This document shows positions 1-10,649 of a stretch of 64,000 bases of DNA, one piece after another. Each line of letters starts with the position of its first letter. The first letter of the stretch is position 1. The notes below the pieces were generated by a model, which saw only the letters and a program-made list of their open reading frames with translations, was not told where the DNA came from and did no database searches. The translations under genes and the position numbers were made by a program. Origin of the DNA: Guillardia theta CCMP2712 (lineage: Eukaryota > Cryptophyceae > Pyrenomonadales > Geminigeraceae); NCBI RefSeq assembly GCF_000315625.1, contig NW_005434517.1, forward strand, positions 58,785 to 122,784. Direction: 5' to 3'.

Positions 1-1904
1 CCGAGAGCTCCTTTGACGGACGTGAGCTGAAGGAAACTTCAGAATCATCCTCTGAACCCCAGCTGGACGCAAACTTACGACGAGGTCGTTGCAACCCGCA
101 AACGTCTTTGCGATTGCTCGAGCCTGAGGGGCAGCAGGTTGAGGATGAGGAAAGAGAGACAGGGGGGAGGAGGAAGTGGAGATGGTGGGAGAAGGGGAAG
201 AGGAGGGAGAGTGAGACAGAAAGACAGAGGGAGGGAGAGAGGGAGCAGGAGAGATGTGGAGAATGGGGAAGGAGAAGAGATAAGGATGAAAGAAAAGACA
301 TCAGAGAAGGGGAAGGAAAAGAGACAGAGAGCACAAAGGGAAGAGAAAGAAATGAAGGAGGTTGAGGAAGGAGGAGGAGAGAATAAGAGGAATGGCGGGA
401 GAGAGCAGATAAGGCGACAAAGGAGTTCAAAACCTCGCAAGCGTCTCCTACGGGGGTGGAGGTGGCATGGCAGTTGATGTGGCCGACCTGTCAGTGGAGA
501 TTAAGAGGATGCAGAAGCTGCGCTGTCAGGTGAGGAGAGCAGAGGAGGAGGAAGAGGAGAAGAGAGTAGAGGACAGTTGTAAGGGTCAGGCGAGGAGGAG
601 AGGAGGAAGCAGGAGGCAGGGAGGAAGGAAGAAAGAGAGGAAGAGGAGAAATAGAACGCAGGAGAGGATGAGAAAGAAAAGAGGGGATGGAAAGGGGAGC
701 AGGAGAAGACTTCACCTGTTGAGGGCTAACACCGCCCATGTCCATGGCAGCCTGAAGAGAAGAGGAAGTAACGGGAGGAACAGAATGAAAAGATGAGGGA
801 GATCTGTCATGGGAGGAGGAGATGGAAAGGGAGAGAACTTGACGAGAACACACAAAAGAGGGAGAAGGAGAAAGCAGGAGAGGCGAGCAGGAGAGGCGAG
901 CAGGAGAGGCGAGCAGGAGAGGAGAAGAGGAGAGGAGAAGAGGTTAAGGGCTGTGACAACAAGTCAGGGCAAGAACCTTCATGACCCTGGCAGCTCCTTC
1001 GCCATCTGATTGAAATCATTACGAAACCCACGAGACTGTCAAGTTACCTTCGGGAGGAGAAGTGATATGATAGGCGTCGCCTCCAGAGCCCCAACCCCGA
1101 ATCTTTTGAAAGCTCGGTCATGCTTTCTTCCTCTAGCTTCTTCTCTCTCCTCCTCTCTAACTCATCCTCCTCCTCTATCTCCTCCTCTTCTTTCCTCTCT
1201 AACTCATCCTCCTCCTCTATCTTCTCTTCTTCTCCTTGCCATTGCCATATCACTTAAACTTCCCTCACCTCGGCATAAATCCTTGCTCCCCGGCTGTAAA
1301 AATTCAAACGAGTCAGCAGGAGGTAATGACAGGAGCAGATGGGAGGACGGAAAACATCCTCTGATGAAGAGCCAGTGAACCAGCCATGGATGCGATGTGC
1401 TTAGGAGCAGCAGAGGAGGAGGTAAGAGAAGAAGCACGCGGGGAAGGCGCAGGGAAAGGAAGCAAGAGGAGGAGGAGGAGGGACAGGCACCTTCTCGCCA
1501 TCTCCAGCTCCTCAAGCACCAGCACGGCACTTCCCTCCCCCATCACAAAACCGCATCTGCTCTCCTCCCTCAGCCTCGTCCGCCAACGTCTCCCTCACCT
1601 CCTCGCGTCGAAGGGTCTAGAGGCAGAGCTCCTGCGCCATCGTCATCCCGTTGCTCCCAGCAGGTCTCAACCTCACGGGTCCTCGTTGAACTCGCATGCC
1701 AGGGACTTTGCGCGCGAGAAACCGGCGACGGCAAGAGGCTCCATGCAAGATTCCGTTCCTCCTGCACCAACAGCACGCCGTCATGACCGCCAAACCTGCA
1801 CCACCACTACCTCAACCACATCCACTACCTCCACTACCTCCACTACCTCAACCACATCCACTACCTCCACTACCTTCACTACCTCCAGCTCTTCCCCTCC
1901 TCCA

Positions 1905-2037
1905 CCACCACCACCACCACCACCACCTCCTCCTCCTCCTCCTCCTCCTCCTCCTCCTCCTCCTCCACCACCACCACCACCACCTCCTCCTCCTCCTCCT
2001 CCTCCTCCTCCTCCTCCTCCTCCTCCTCCTCCTCCTC
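1905..2037. repeat. (CCT)n/(CCA)n microsatellite
   Basis: Uninterrupted CCT and CCA triplets lasting about 130 bases. Read on the + strand they give poly-Pro or poly-Leu, which explains the long spurious ORFs across this place. Confidence 0.9.
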
Positions 2038-2315
2038 CGGCTTTATCACCCTTTCCTCTCCCCCCCTTCTATTTCATCCTCCTCCCAGGTTCTGCCAATT
2101 CACCCTCCTCAAATTCACTTCGCATTCTATCGCTGCCGCCTTCTCCCTGTTCTCTTTTCTTCACCTTGGGAACGAAGAATGGCGAGAGCTTGCGAGGGCT
2201 GGTTGTGACTAACTATGAATATACGTCAAGGGGAAGAACCCAGTCACCAAATCCAACGTCATCTCAATAATCTACAGCACAACACTTTGATCATCACTTT
2301 TTTCATCATCATCCT

Positions 2316-2349
<34 letters not shown>

Positions 2350-3079
2350 TAGGCATCTACCCTCATACCTTTCCAGCTTCCACGATCTCCCCTAGAGCTC
2401 CAATACCGCTGCCAACACACACCGCAATCTTGGGTAACATGCTCTCTCCCCAGATGTCTTTCGGCTGCTCCATCCTATCAGTTGACAACTCCTCCGCTCC
2501 ATCCCAACCTGCACAAACTGCCTGCTCCCCTCCTTTGCTGCGTCTCGCAGCGCCTCGTCAGCCTGACATGTCTCAGCTGCCGAGCTCGATGACTCGCTGC
2601 TGCTCACCGCTAGGATCGCAAGCTGAACGAAAGGAGCGTTGCGAGAGGCAGGATAGTCCGGCAGGGCTGCAGCACCAGCGCATGAGCTCACATACCCTGA
2701 CCGAGGCATCAAGTGGAGTTGGACCTGAAGGGTTGAGCTCGTGTGGTAGCTCTCCTCGTGGTACCGCAGCAGCAACCTGCAAGACAAGTAAACAGAAGAT
2801 ATCAACTGAATGGATGTCCTCCTCCTCCCCCAGATCTTCGCTCACTCCCTCCCTCCCTCTCGCACTCGCTCGCTCACTCACTCACCTTGCAAGGTAAGTT
2901 GGCATACGCTTCCCCTGTGGACATGTCAGGAGCAGCTTGCAGTATGGCTGGTAACCTTCCAGCCTTCTGACTGCGCTCGTTCCTGAAGTGATTCCTTCCC
3001 AGCTGCCAGTAAGACTCAGGAGTCCACAACGGGGAGAAGAAGAGAAGAACAAGATGAGAGAATAAGAAGCGAAGGGAAG

Positions 3080-3206
3080 GGACGACACGACACGACACGA
3101 CACGAGAGGCAAGGAGAGGAGAGGAGGCGAGGCGAGGCGAGGCGAGACGACACGACACCAGAGGGGAGGAGAGGAGAGGAGAGGGGAGGGGTGGAGACGA
3201 GACGAG
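3080..3206. repeat. Short pentanucleotide tandem repeats
   Basis: Adjacent clusters of ACGAC, GGCGA, GAGGA and GACGA pentamers. It is simple-sequence DNA with no coding signal, just upstream of the first exon candidates of the EsV-1-7-like gene. Confidence 0.7.
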
Positions 3207-3285
3207 ACGACAGCAGCAGCTGAGGATAAGTGGCAACATGGGGATTGACAAATATTCATAGCATGGCATACTCCAGAGATAGAAA

Positions 3286-3459
3286 ATGCACACTCAATCG
3301 TTTCAGTCTGACAACCTGATCTTCGTTCCAACACCGAAGGGAGTTACCATCCCTATCCCAGTCACCACAACCCTCCTTGATGTCCATCAGAGTCACTTGA
3401 AGCATGTAGCCTCTCCTAGTTCAACAACCTTCGTTGCCGAAAAGGAGGAGGAGAAGTAA
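3286..3459 (+). CDS. Short ATG-initiated ORF, possible 5' exon
   Basis: A 57-codon ORF starts with ATG right after an in-frame stop and encodes a Thr/Pro/Val-rich stretch ending in a Glu/Lys run. Its composition is balanced, unlike the repeats upstream, so it may be a first exon of the EsV-1-7-like gene that begins about 100 bases downstream, or a separate short peptide. I could not find a splice that keeps frame into the exon at 3554, and no family is recognised. Confidence 0.25.
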   Translation: MHTQSFQSDNLIFVPTPKGVTIPIPVTTTLLDVHQSHLKHVASPSSTTFVAEKEEEK

Positions 3460-3553
3460 TACTGAGAGAGGAACTGGTGTAGCGTTCAGAAGGTCAGTAC
3501 TCCCATCCTCTCCCTCAGCGCGCTCTTCTTACAAGCTCCTTGTTGCAGTGCAT

Positions 3554-5755
3554 ATGACACGGCGACAGTTTGAAGAGATCATGATTGAATCGGGGAAATG
3601 GCAACAACCTGTCCTCAAACAAGATTACTTTCATGCGCTCTACCAACTCTATACAAAGCGTCCTCCTCACCCTTCTCTCCTCGTGCCTGCCCTCTGCCCC
3701 CCTTCTTCCTCTTGTGCTCAATCAGATCTTCTCCCTCCGCCATTCCTGCTCTTCTCCTCCCCTCCTTCATTTTGCGTCCCCCCTCCACCCCCCTCTTCAC
3801 TCCCTCCCTTCCCCCTCGTACTGCCAGCATTTCCCTCTTTGTTGCGCCCGCTGGTGACAAGGTACTTGTGGGGTGGGTACTTTTGTATGCGAGGCAGGGG
3901 TAGACAACCGGTCAGGATCATGGTTTGATTTATGGGCGCAGTCGGAGATGGCGGGGGAGGGAGAGGAGGAGGAGGAGGATGAGGGAGGGAGGGAAGAGAC
4001 AAGATGGCAAGAGACCGATCGCTGGCTGTCCAAGCGCATGGCGAGCCTTGAAGAGACGAGAGGAGACGACGACAAGGTGTTGCTGAAGGCAACCAATGGG
4101 GTCGGGACAGGTCAGTCGATCGAAAGTGTCGGTCTGACAACATGCTGCATGTCGATAATCTTTGCGTTGAAATTTCTTTGCGTTGAAGTTTTGTTCGTAG
4201 AAGCTCCTCCAAGAGCTGGGCGAAGCATGGATTGTTTACGTCATTCAGGCTCAAATCCTCGCCATGTCGTTGACAGGGAGGATCGGTATTGGGGAAAGCG
4301 TTGGCGGGGAAGGCTGGATGGGAAGGGAGGAAATAAGAGCAAGGCTGCTCAGAGGAGCCTCTAGCTCCCCAATACCTCGAGAGTGCTTCATGTGCGGATC
4401 AGAAAAGGTGAGCCAAGGCTGCCGTGCCAGTCCCGAAGAGCTCACGGTCAACAGCTCCATGCAGGGATGGCGCAGCAGGGGGGGCTGTGGAGAGCGTTCC
4501 TGTGTGCGGACTGCTACCCGCACATGGTGATTTCATCATGGCAAGGAGTGTTTCGAGAGCTCGGCGAGGACAATGGGCTAGAAGTCCTCCTGCTCCGAGG
4601 CAGATGTCAGCTCGTACGCCTCTGCTAACTCAGTATGGCCAGTAACGCCCCGGCAGTGCTGTACTCGCGGTGGGTTCCGAGCTCAGGGAGGACAGGAAGC
4701 CAAGAGGCGCATCTTTTGTGCCGTCCACAAGTCACGGGGTATGATGGGCGGGCGTGAGAGAGGAGGAGGAGGTTTGAGCAAGGAAGCAGATGCTATGGAC
4801 TACCGCAACCCCCGATGCTCCTCCTCCGGCTGTCAGGTGCCCCCACCAAGCTCCTCGCTCTCCTCCTTGTCAACTGAGACCGTGTGCTCCAGCGCGTGGC
4901 TTCCTGGGGCAGGTGGCAGGGGAGGAGGGAACGATGCCGTCTGCACAAGTAGCGCCCATAGCCCGATAGTCGTGCTGCTCTAATGGCTTTCTAGAATTGA
5001 CAAGGACGTTTACCTTCGCACTTACAACAAGTCGGATCCTCGTTCATGTACCCCCGCCTCCTCCTCCCTCCTTTCCTACCTGCTCACCAGCTGTGCAGAT
5101 CCGAGGTGTAATGCAGTTGGAGGATGCAACAAGACGGCCTCGTGGGGCGACATCGACGGGGGGGGCCTGCGGACGGACAAGCCCAAGTACTGCAGCCTGC
5201 ATAAGAGAGAAGGACAGATGTGAGTCTTGACAAGAGCGCGTGTCAAAGTCTCCTCACGCTATCACAGTGACATAAGACACGGACTCTGTCAAAATCCTTC
5301 GGGATGTACCACTCAGCCTGTCTTCGGGTGCCCCTCGGAGGTCCTCCTGGCTCTCTCCTCCCTCCTTCCTCGCTTTCCCTCCTCCCTCCTCCCTCCTCCC
5401 TCCTCCCTCCCTCCTGTCCTGCCTGCTTTGCTCGCTTGCTATTCCCGCCTCTCTTCTCCTCTCTTCCCTGCTTCACCCTCGCATGCCTCCCTCCATTCAT
5501 CCATCGTTCTCCATCCAGCTGCCCTGTCTCGTTTCGCATCTTTCTAGCCTTTCCCTCTTCATAGTTGTCTCCACATTCCCTCCCGCCATCACTCTGTCTA
5601 GCCTTTCCCTCTTCATAGTTGTCTCCACATTCCCTCCCGCCATCATCTCGAACGCAACCATGTCACGTTTGACCCTCCAGTGCCTGCAGAGAATCCGTCG
5701 GTTCTGCAAGAAACACAGGCGAGCAGGCGATGTGAACCTGATGCGTCCGAAATGA
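3554..5755 (+). CDS. EsV-1-7-like Cys/His repeat protein (nine exons)
   Basis: Proposed exons are 3554-3659, 3898-4076, 4201-4407, 4455-4526, 4582-4836, 4893-4948, 4995-5219, 5268-5327 and 5692-5755. All phases close and give 407 residues. After an acidic N-terminal part (about residues 60-75) come Cys/His units. The clearest is Cys-X4-Cys-X15-Cys-X2-His-Lys at about 267-292, with ASWG in its middle. A second unit (CNAVGGC ... KYCSLHK), a third (CQNPSGC ... RFCKKH) and a half-unit (FCAVHK) repeat the pattern, and an extra CX2C...CX2CX2H cluster precedes them. This matches the EsV-1-7 domain, first seen in an Ectocarpus virus and in the brown-algal developmental regulator IMM; the biochemical role is unknown and zinc binding is inferred. 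Introns are 46-364 nt, and one donor is the non-standard GTAGCG. The start ATG is the first in the exon, but an upstream exon is possible. The gene converges on the kinase with 98 bases between stop codons. Confidence 0.7.
5543..5650. repeat. 54-bp tandem duplication inside an intron
   Basis: About 50 bases starting TCTAGCCTTTCC occur twice with a 54-base period (starts 5543 and 5597) within the last, 364-nt intron of the EsV-1-7-like gene. The copies are nearly identical, suggesting a recent slippage or duplication event that lengthened this intron. Confidence 0.85.
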
Positions 5756-5853
5756 GAAAAAGACCTCAAGAGGTTTTCAAAGGTGCAATGTAATTTGAAT
5801 TCAGAATTTACAGTTAAGGGATGTTAAGTTTCTTGTGTCTGCTGCCCAAGGGA

Positions 5854-7633
5854 TCATGTTTTGTGCTTGTCTTCAGCATGGTCATGAGGGAGAAAGTGAT
5901 TCCTCATCAGCTCCTCAAACTCATGGTAATCGATCATCCCGTTCTTGTCCAGGTCCGCCAGCTCCATCATCGAGTCGATCTCCTCATCGCTCACCCCGAT
6001 CTGAAGTTTCTGCAAGGCATGGTGGAGCTCCAAAGAGCTGATGTGCCCCGTACGTGCCTGGTCGAAGTAGTTGAACGTGTCCCTGAGATTCTTCGATAGC
6101 GCCTCGCTCCTGGCGCTGGGGGAGGGCCATGGCGGGCCCATCATAATGCAGAACTCGTCAAACTCGACTGAGCCTGTCTTATCGATGTCGAACTTCTTGA
6201 TCATGTCTTCGACCACCTCGTCCGAGAGGTTCGCTCCCAGGCCCTTGAAGGCGGACTGGATGTCCCGGATGTTGATGTGGCCGGTCTTAGTGTGGTCCAG
6301 GGTGTTGAACGCCTCCCGTAGCTCCTCTAGCCACTCTGGATCCGACTTGACCTGGTGCAGGATGTTCTGCTGCAGGGCCCTGTCAGGAGGAGGGGAGGCC
6401 AGCGGGCGGACGAGGTGGTTGAGGGCGCTGACGGTGATGAAAGCTCCTTTGAGCTTCCTGGCAACATTCCAGATCTTGAGCTGCTTCTGCGTCTCTGCCA
6501 GGGTGACGCTGGAGAGTTGGCCCTTGAGGTACTTGGTAAGCCAAGGATGAGCCAAGCATTCGGTAGGGGTGTATCGCTGGTATCTGTTCACTTGCATCAT
6601 GTGCTGAACCAGGTCCTGCCAAGGCCATCACAAGCTTTCAGGTCAGAACACAGGACGTGGAGATGAACGAGGAAAGTGTTGGGATTTCTCTAGACTCGCG
6701 GTGCATGAACAACACGGATAAACAGATGCGGAGTGAAGGCAAGTGGGATGATGCTGCAGCAGCAGCAGGCAAACAGTGAAGAGCTAAAGCAGTGAAGAGC
6801 TCAACAATTCGTCACCTTTGCCTCTGTAGAGATCTTCTTCCAGTAGGCGTCAGGGAAACCATAGTTTCCCTTCACTATCCTCCTGACAAGGACCTGCAGA
6901 GGAACTCCTTGACCAAAAGGGGGACAACCGCACAGCAGAATGTACAAGATGACCCCAGCGCTCCACACATCACACTCAAGGCCGTAGCCCCCAGCAGTGT
7001 GATCAGCAGAAATGACTTCTGGCGCAAGGTAGGACGGAGTTCCGCACACTGTCTTCATGATCGCGCCATTTTCAAGGTCGACGATTGCGCCCAATCCGAA
7101 GTCAGCGATCTTGACCGGAGAGTCAGGGCTCTTGGAGGCATACAGGATATTCTCTGGCAGAGGGTTCAGCTCCTTTGCGGTTTCGCTGCACAAGAGTGAT
7201 CGGCCCTCACCTGGTTTCAAGTCTCGGTGCGCAATACCGATGCTGTGAAGGTACTCGACCGCCCCGATGATCTGGTAGAAGCAATGAGCTGCTTCTGCTT
7301 CACTGTAGTGATCTTTCTCCACGATCCTGTCGAAGAGCTCCCCGCCGCTGACGTATTCCATCACTATGTAGATCTTGTTGTTGGATTCAAACATTTCATG
7401 GAATTCAATGCATTGGGGTGCTTGACTTTCCTCATGATGTCGATTTCTTTCCCGATATTCTCGTAGTCTTTCTTGCAGCACATCTTATTCAGAACCTTGA
7501 CTGCAACGATATCACCCGTTTTCTTCTTCTTGGCTCGCTTCACCTTTGCGAATTTTCCTTCCCCGATTGTTTCATAGATATCATAATCTTGCTTTATCTT
7601 TTCCCGCAAGAACCACAAGGACCAGAACCCCAT
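5854..7633 (-). CDS. Calcium-dependent protein kinase (CDPK-like), with apparent frameshift
   Basis: Exons 7211-7633, 6816-7153 and 5854-6615 encode a Ser/Thr kinase domain followed by four EF-hands, the CDPK layout, so Ca2+-activated phosphorylation is expected. Visible motifs are the Gly loop (GEGKFAKV), the ATP lysine in VAVKVL, HRDLKPEN (split by a 57-nt intron at 7154-7210, phase 1), DFG as ADFGLG, and the activation-loop end GTPSYLAPE. EF-hands 2 (DIDKTGSVEFDE) and 4 (DLDKNGMIDYHE) are canonical; 1 and 3 are degenerate. The second intron is 6616-6815. Between HPN and IEFHE, near 7411, the frame shifts by one base. Adding one base makes the coding total exactly 508 codons, so this is either a sequencing error or a real lesion. 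There is no long N-terminal variable region; Gly2 is present but a full myristoylation motif is not clear. Confidence 0.88.
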
Positions 7634-7639
7634 GGTCTT

Positions 7640-8460
7640 AGAGCTATGTGCCTGTTAAACTTCCTCAAAGTCTGATCTTGTACTTCTCTATTTCCCTTTA
7701 AAAGACAAGTCTGCCGAATTCTGCCTGCCAAATTCAGCAAAGTCAGCAAAGAGCACAGCGCCCAATTTAGCAACAGAGGGGAAGCAAAGACGAGACGAAG
7801 AGGATGGTAACAATGTATGGCATGGTTATCATCATTTCTTTTCAAGATTGTAGTAACAGCAGATTCAATAACCATTCTTCTTATCTCCAAGCTAAAAGTA
7901 CCACCAGTGGATCTGATCAGAACTGCTTAGCATCTACAATCTCATTCAAGTAATGTTTGTAGATCTCTCAAACATTTCTGTGATATTTGTACAAGATAAG
8001 AAACTTTCCATAGCATCACACACCTTCTCTTCCTCGCAAACATGCGCGTGCCTCATGATCTCTCTCCTCGCTCCAATCGTCTTCCCTTCTCTACCCGGCC
8101 GCCCCCTTGCATTTTTCTCACCAGAAGTAAAAAGATGACTTTTAAAAGGAGGCTAGGGGGAGTGGTAGGGTACTCGAACAAAATCGAATGACCACCGAAG
8201 AAGACTCAGACTACCCGGTACTTTCCTAGTAAAATGATGGGGTCGAGTGTCCAGGTGTACGCTGCTCTGTGAACCAGGGTGGTCATGGCCCCCTATTTAC
8301 GATAACTATCTGCGACAGGGAGATGAGTAAACATTTGTACCTGGCTTCCCCTGAACAAATATAAAAGATATTTTAAACTGTACCAGAGAGCAAATGACGG
8401 GTGCATACTGGTACAGTATTTAAGAAGACATTATTGGTTCCAGTCCGGATCGGAGTTTCA
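7640..8460. other. Intergenic region upstream of the kinase
   Basis: No ORF with a recognisable domain and no tRNA-like or splice-linked exon seen. The kinase promoter should lie at the left end. From about 8150 the sequence becomes rich in short words such as GGTACT, GACCACC and GGTGGTCAT that recur in other intergenic regions of the window. Confidence 0.4.
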
Positions 8461-8469
8461 AGATTACAC

Positions 8470-9170
8470 TAGGCCGGGCCGTGTGAGTCAACCGTGACTC
8501 GGTGCCGGCTTGGCGGCGGCGGCGGCCGGGCCCGGGCCCGGGCCGGCCTGCCCGCGGCTAGAGGCGGCGGCCTGAGCGGCCAGTGCCGCGCCGGCGTCAC
8601 TGCGTCACACGGGACTCCCCGTCGGGCCCGGGGCCCGCCGAGGCGGCAGCCTGCCCGGCCAGTGCGGCGGGCGGCGCGGCCTACTACCGTACCGTGACAT
8701 GATGGTCAGCGGCGGCCGCCGCACCCCCGGCGGCGGGGACGCTGAGCCTCGGAGCTCGGAGGCTTGAACGAAGGCACGGCGCAGTTCGCCCAGTCACTGG
8801 CTCAGCCGGACTCGGTGCAACTTGGCGCGGCAAGTCACGCCACAGTGACGGCGTCCGAGTCCGCTCCGAGCGGCTCACGGTATTCACTGAAGTAACTTCA
8901 ATCATTCTACTAGTCATCATCAGTGCCAGTGGTATGCGGCCGGGCCCGGCGGGCGGCTCCCGGGCCGAGCCTTGCGGAGTCCGGCAAGCCGCCCCGGCGG
9001 CGCTGACTGAGCTGACGGCGGCGTCCTAGTGAGCCGCGGCTCACTGACGCAGTCCGGAGTGCCGTGGCAGGCGGGCCGCCGGGCCGCCGGGCGGGCCCCG
9101 CCGCCGCGCGCGGCGGCCGTCGGAGAGCACGGTACGGTCCGTCCGGATCCGATTGAATACATCCTCGTAC
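8470..9170. repeat. GC-rich, palindrome-dense island (copy A)
   Basis: Base composition jumps to very high G+C with many overlapping short palindromes (CCCGGG, GGGCCC, GCGGCCGC, GTAC inside CCGTAC/GTACGG) and dense CpG. ORFs on both strands are Arg/Ala/Gly/Pro-rich by-products. Similar islands lie at 14010-14620, 29840-30330, 44160-44330 and, smaller, near 20960 and 45740. No coding capacity or known transposon domain is visible. Confidence 0.6.
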
Positions 9171-9298
9171 TGATCAGTTTTAACTTAAAAAAAAAAAGGG
9201 CCCAATTTTCAGCCTCAGTGCCTTGGCCTAACTTTACTCAACTTGGCCAGGAGAGTCACGGAGTCACGAGTCGAGGCCTGCACACAGTGGCGGGGGCC

Positions 9299-9408
9299 TA
9301 ACTTAAGTCAACCGTGAGCGGCGGCGTACGCCGCCGGCGTACGGTCACGGCAGTGCCATGATGCGCCGCAGTCGCGGCCGTTCAACGGTTCACGGTTGAC
9401 TTAAGTTA
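9299..9408. repeat. 110-bp element with 19-bp perfect terminal inverted repeats
   Basis: Bases 9299-9317 (TAACTTAAGTCAACCGTGA) are the exact reverse complement of 9390-9408. The interior is GC-rich with further nested palindromes (GGCGTACGCC). The size and perfect ends look like a miniature inverted-repeat element or a strong cruciform. No clear target-site duplication is seen. Confidence 0.75.
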
Positions 9409-9499
9409 GTACCGGCGGCCGCCCGGGGCGGCCGCCGGTTCGGTGAGCGGCGGCCCGGCTTTCCGGACCGGCGTCACGCGGACGGTCGGGCAGCTTTCT

Positions 9500-10649
9500 A
9501 TCCGACTGGATAGAGTGCGGCATGCGCTCCGTAGCCGCGCAAGGTTCATGCCGCATCAGCTGCAGCTTTTAAAGGGAGCGATTCATGTTTGGTGTACCTC
9601 GAAATCAAGTCTTTTTGTATATCACTGAGCCAGCGATCACGACCTATCCACGGCATTCCAGCGGTCCAGCTCTAACACCATACCCCCACCCTCCATTTGC
9701 CGGAACTGCCAACGACTACCCTTACACCACTCTAAATAGTACCCACCCCTTTCTCAGCAATTTCTCTCTAATCAGGAAGTACCGGTCCAGTTCATTTACC
9801 TGCGCAGGCCTCCTGCAGGGGGGTTTCACCTGAGATCCCCAACCTCTACATCAACCACCCCACCCTCAACTTCCCTGGACCACCCCCTCTTTTCCCAGGT
9901 TTTGCTTCCCTCAACGTAAAAGGGGGGAAACAAGGTCCAGAGGTCACCCTACCACCTACCATGACCACCCCACCCCCATCGTGCGGACGCAAGCGTCCTA
10001 GCATCCCCACCCTTCAATTTCCAAAAGGGATATAGAAAAATCCACCCCCTGTGATCGATTTTGTACCTGCCCCTTTTGACTACCCCCTATATTCCAGCAA
10101 AATGACCACCCGACCCCTTCCTTCCCTTGTATGTGCTTCAAACCTCATCCAAATCTCCTCAATCCCACCTAGAAGGATAATTCTTCCCGCTCTACTCGTG
10201 TCCCCTGCCCTCCTTCGTTGCCCCTCCTTCTTTCATGTTCGTTCCATTCTCAACCTCTCAGGAGACCAGAGAAGCTAGAGAGAGGACAAGGACGTGGGAG
10301 ACCATGGAAAGAAGTAGTCATACACTCAGTTGAATCGATCAGAGCAAAGTTCTACAGTTGCGAGAAGTTTGAGTTGATATAATATTAGCTAATCTGACGT
10401 AGACAAGAGACCGAGTCGAATTGGTCAGTGCTGATGGGACTAAACGAATGAGCAAAAACGGCTGTTGTGGTTTTGTTGGCCACAACAACACATGTCGAAC
10501 CTAGCAAAGACTTCATTCTCAATGTGAACAAAAGTTGAAAAGTTTGAGGAGAAGCAATCATCCGCAGGATAGAGTACTCGACTGGATTAGATAATCAGAA
10601 GACCAGATCGAATGTCCATGTGGCTTCTTGCTCACCAGCTTCTTTTCAG
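9500..10649. other. Intergenic, C/T-rich stretch
   Basis: From 9590 to 10260 the + strand is pyrimidine-rich with repeated ACCACCCC/ACCCC words and no domain-bearing ORF. A small hairpin (TGTTGTGG...CCACAACA) lies near 10463-10490. The right end presumably carries the promoter of the following gene. Confidence 0.35.

Larger units (their letters stand above)
1..3285. other. Low-complexity region without a supportable gene
   Basis: The first kilobase is strongly purine-rich on the + strand (GAGGA/GGAGA runs), 1130-1250 is CT-rich, 1900-2037 is a (CCT/CCA)n tract and 2318-2346 is (CAG)n. ORFs on both strands exist only because the repeats lack stop codons, and their translations are poly-Arg/Glu/Ser/Pro without a domain. 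A minus-strand frame at 2400-2800 and a consensus-like donor (AAG/GTAAGT) near 2890 hint at an exon, but I cannot join them into a gene. A gene could be hidden here; none is supported. Confidence 0.5.

Noticed and set aside
1386..2270. 294-codon ORF with a poly-Pro tract
   Set aside because: It exists because CCT/CCA repeats lack stops in all frames; the rest is basic/Ser-rich low complexity without a domain, and the opposite strand is equally open.
8494..9301. Arg/Ala/Gly-rich ORFs in the GC-rich island
   Set aside because: High G+C removes stop codons on both strands; no codon-position signal or domain is visible.
10460..10492. Hairpin TGTTGTGG...CCACAACA as a regulatory RNA
   Set aside because: Eight-base arms with no supporting context; may be chance.
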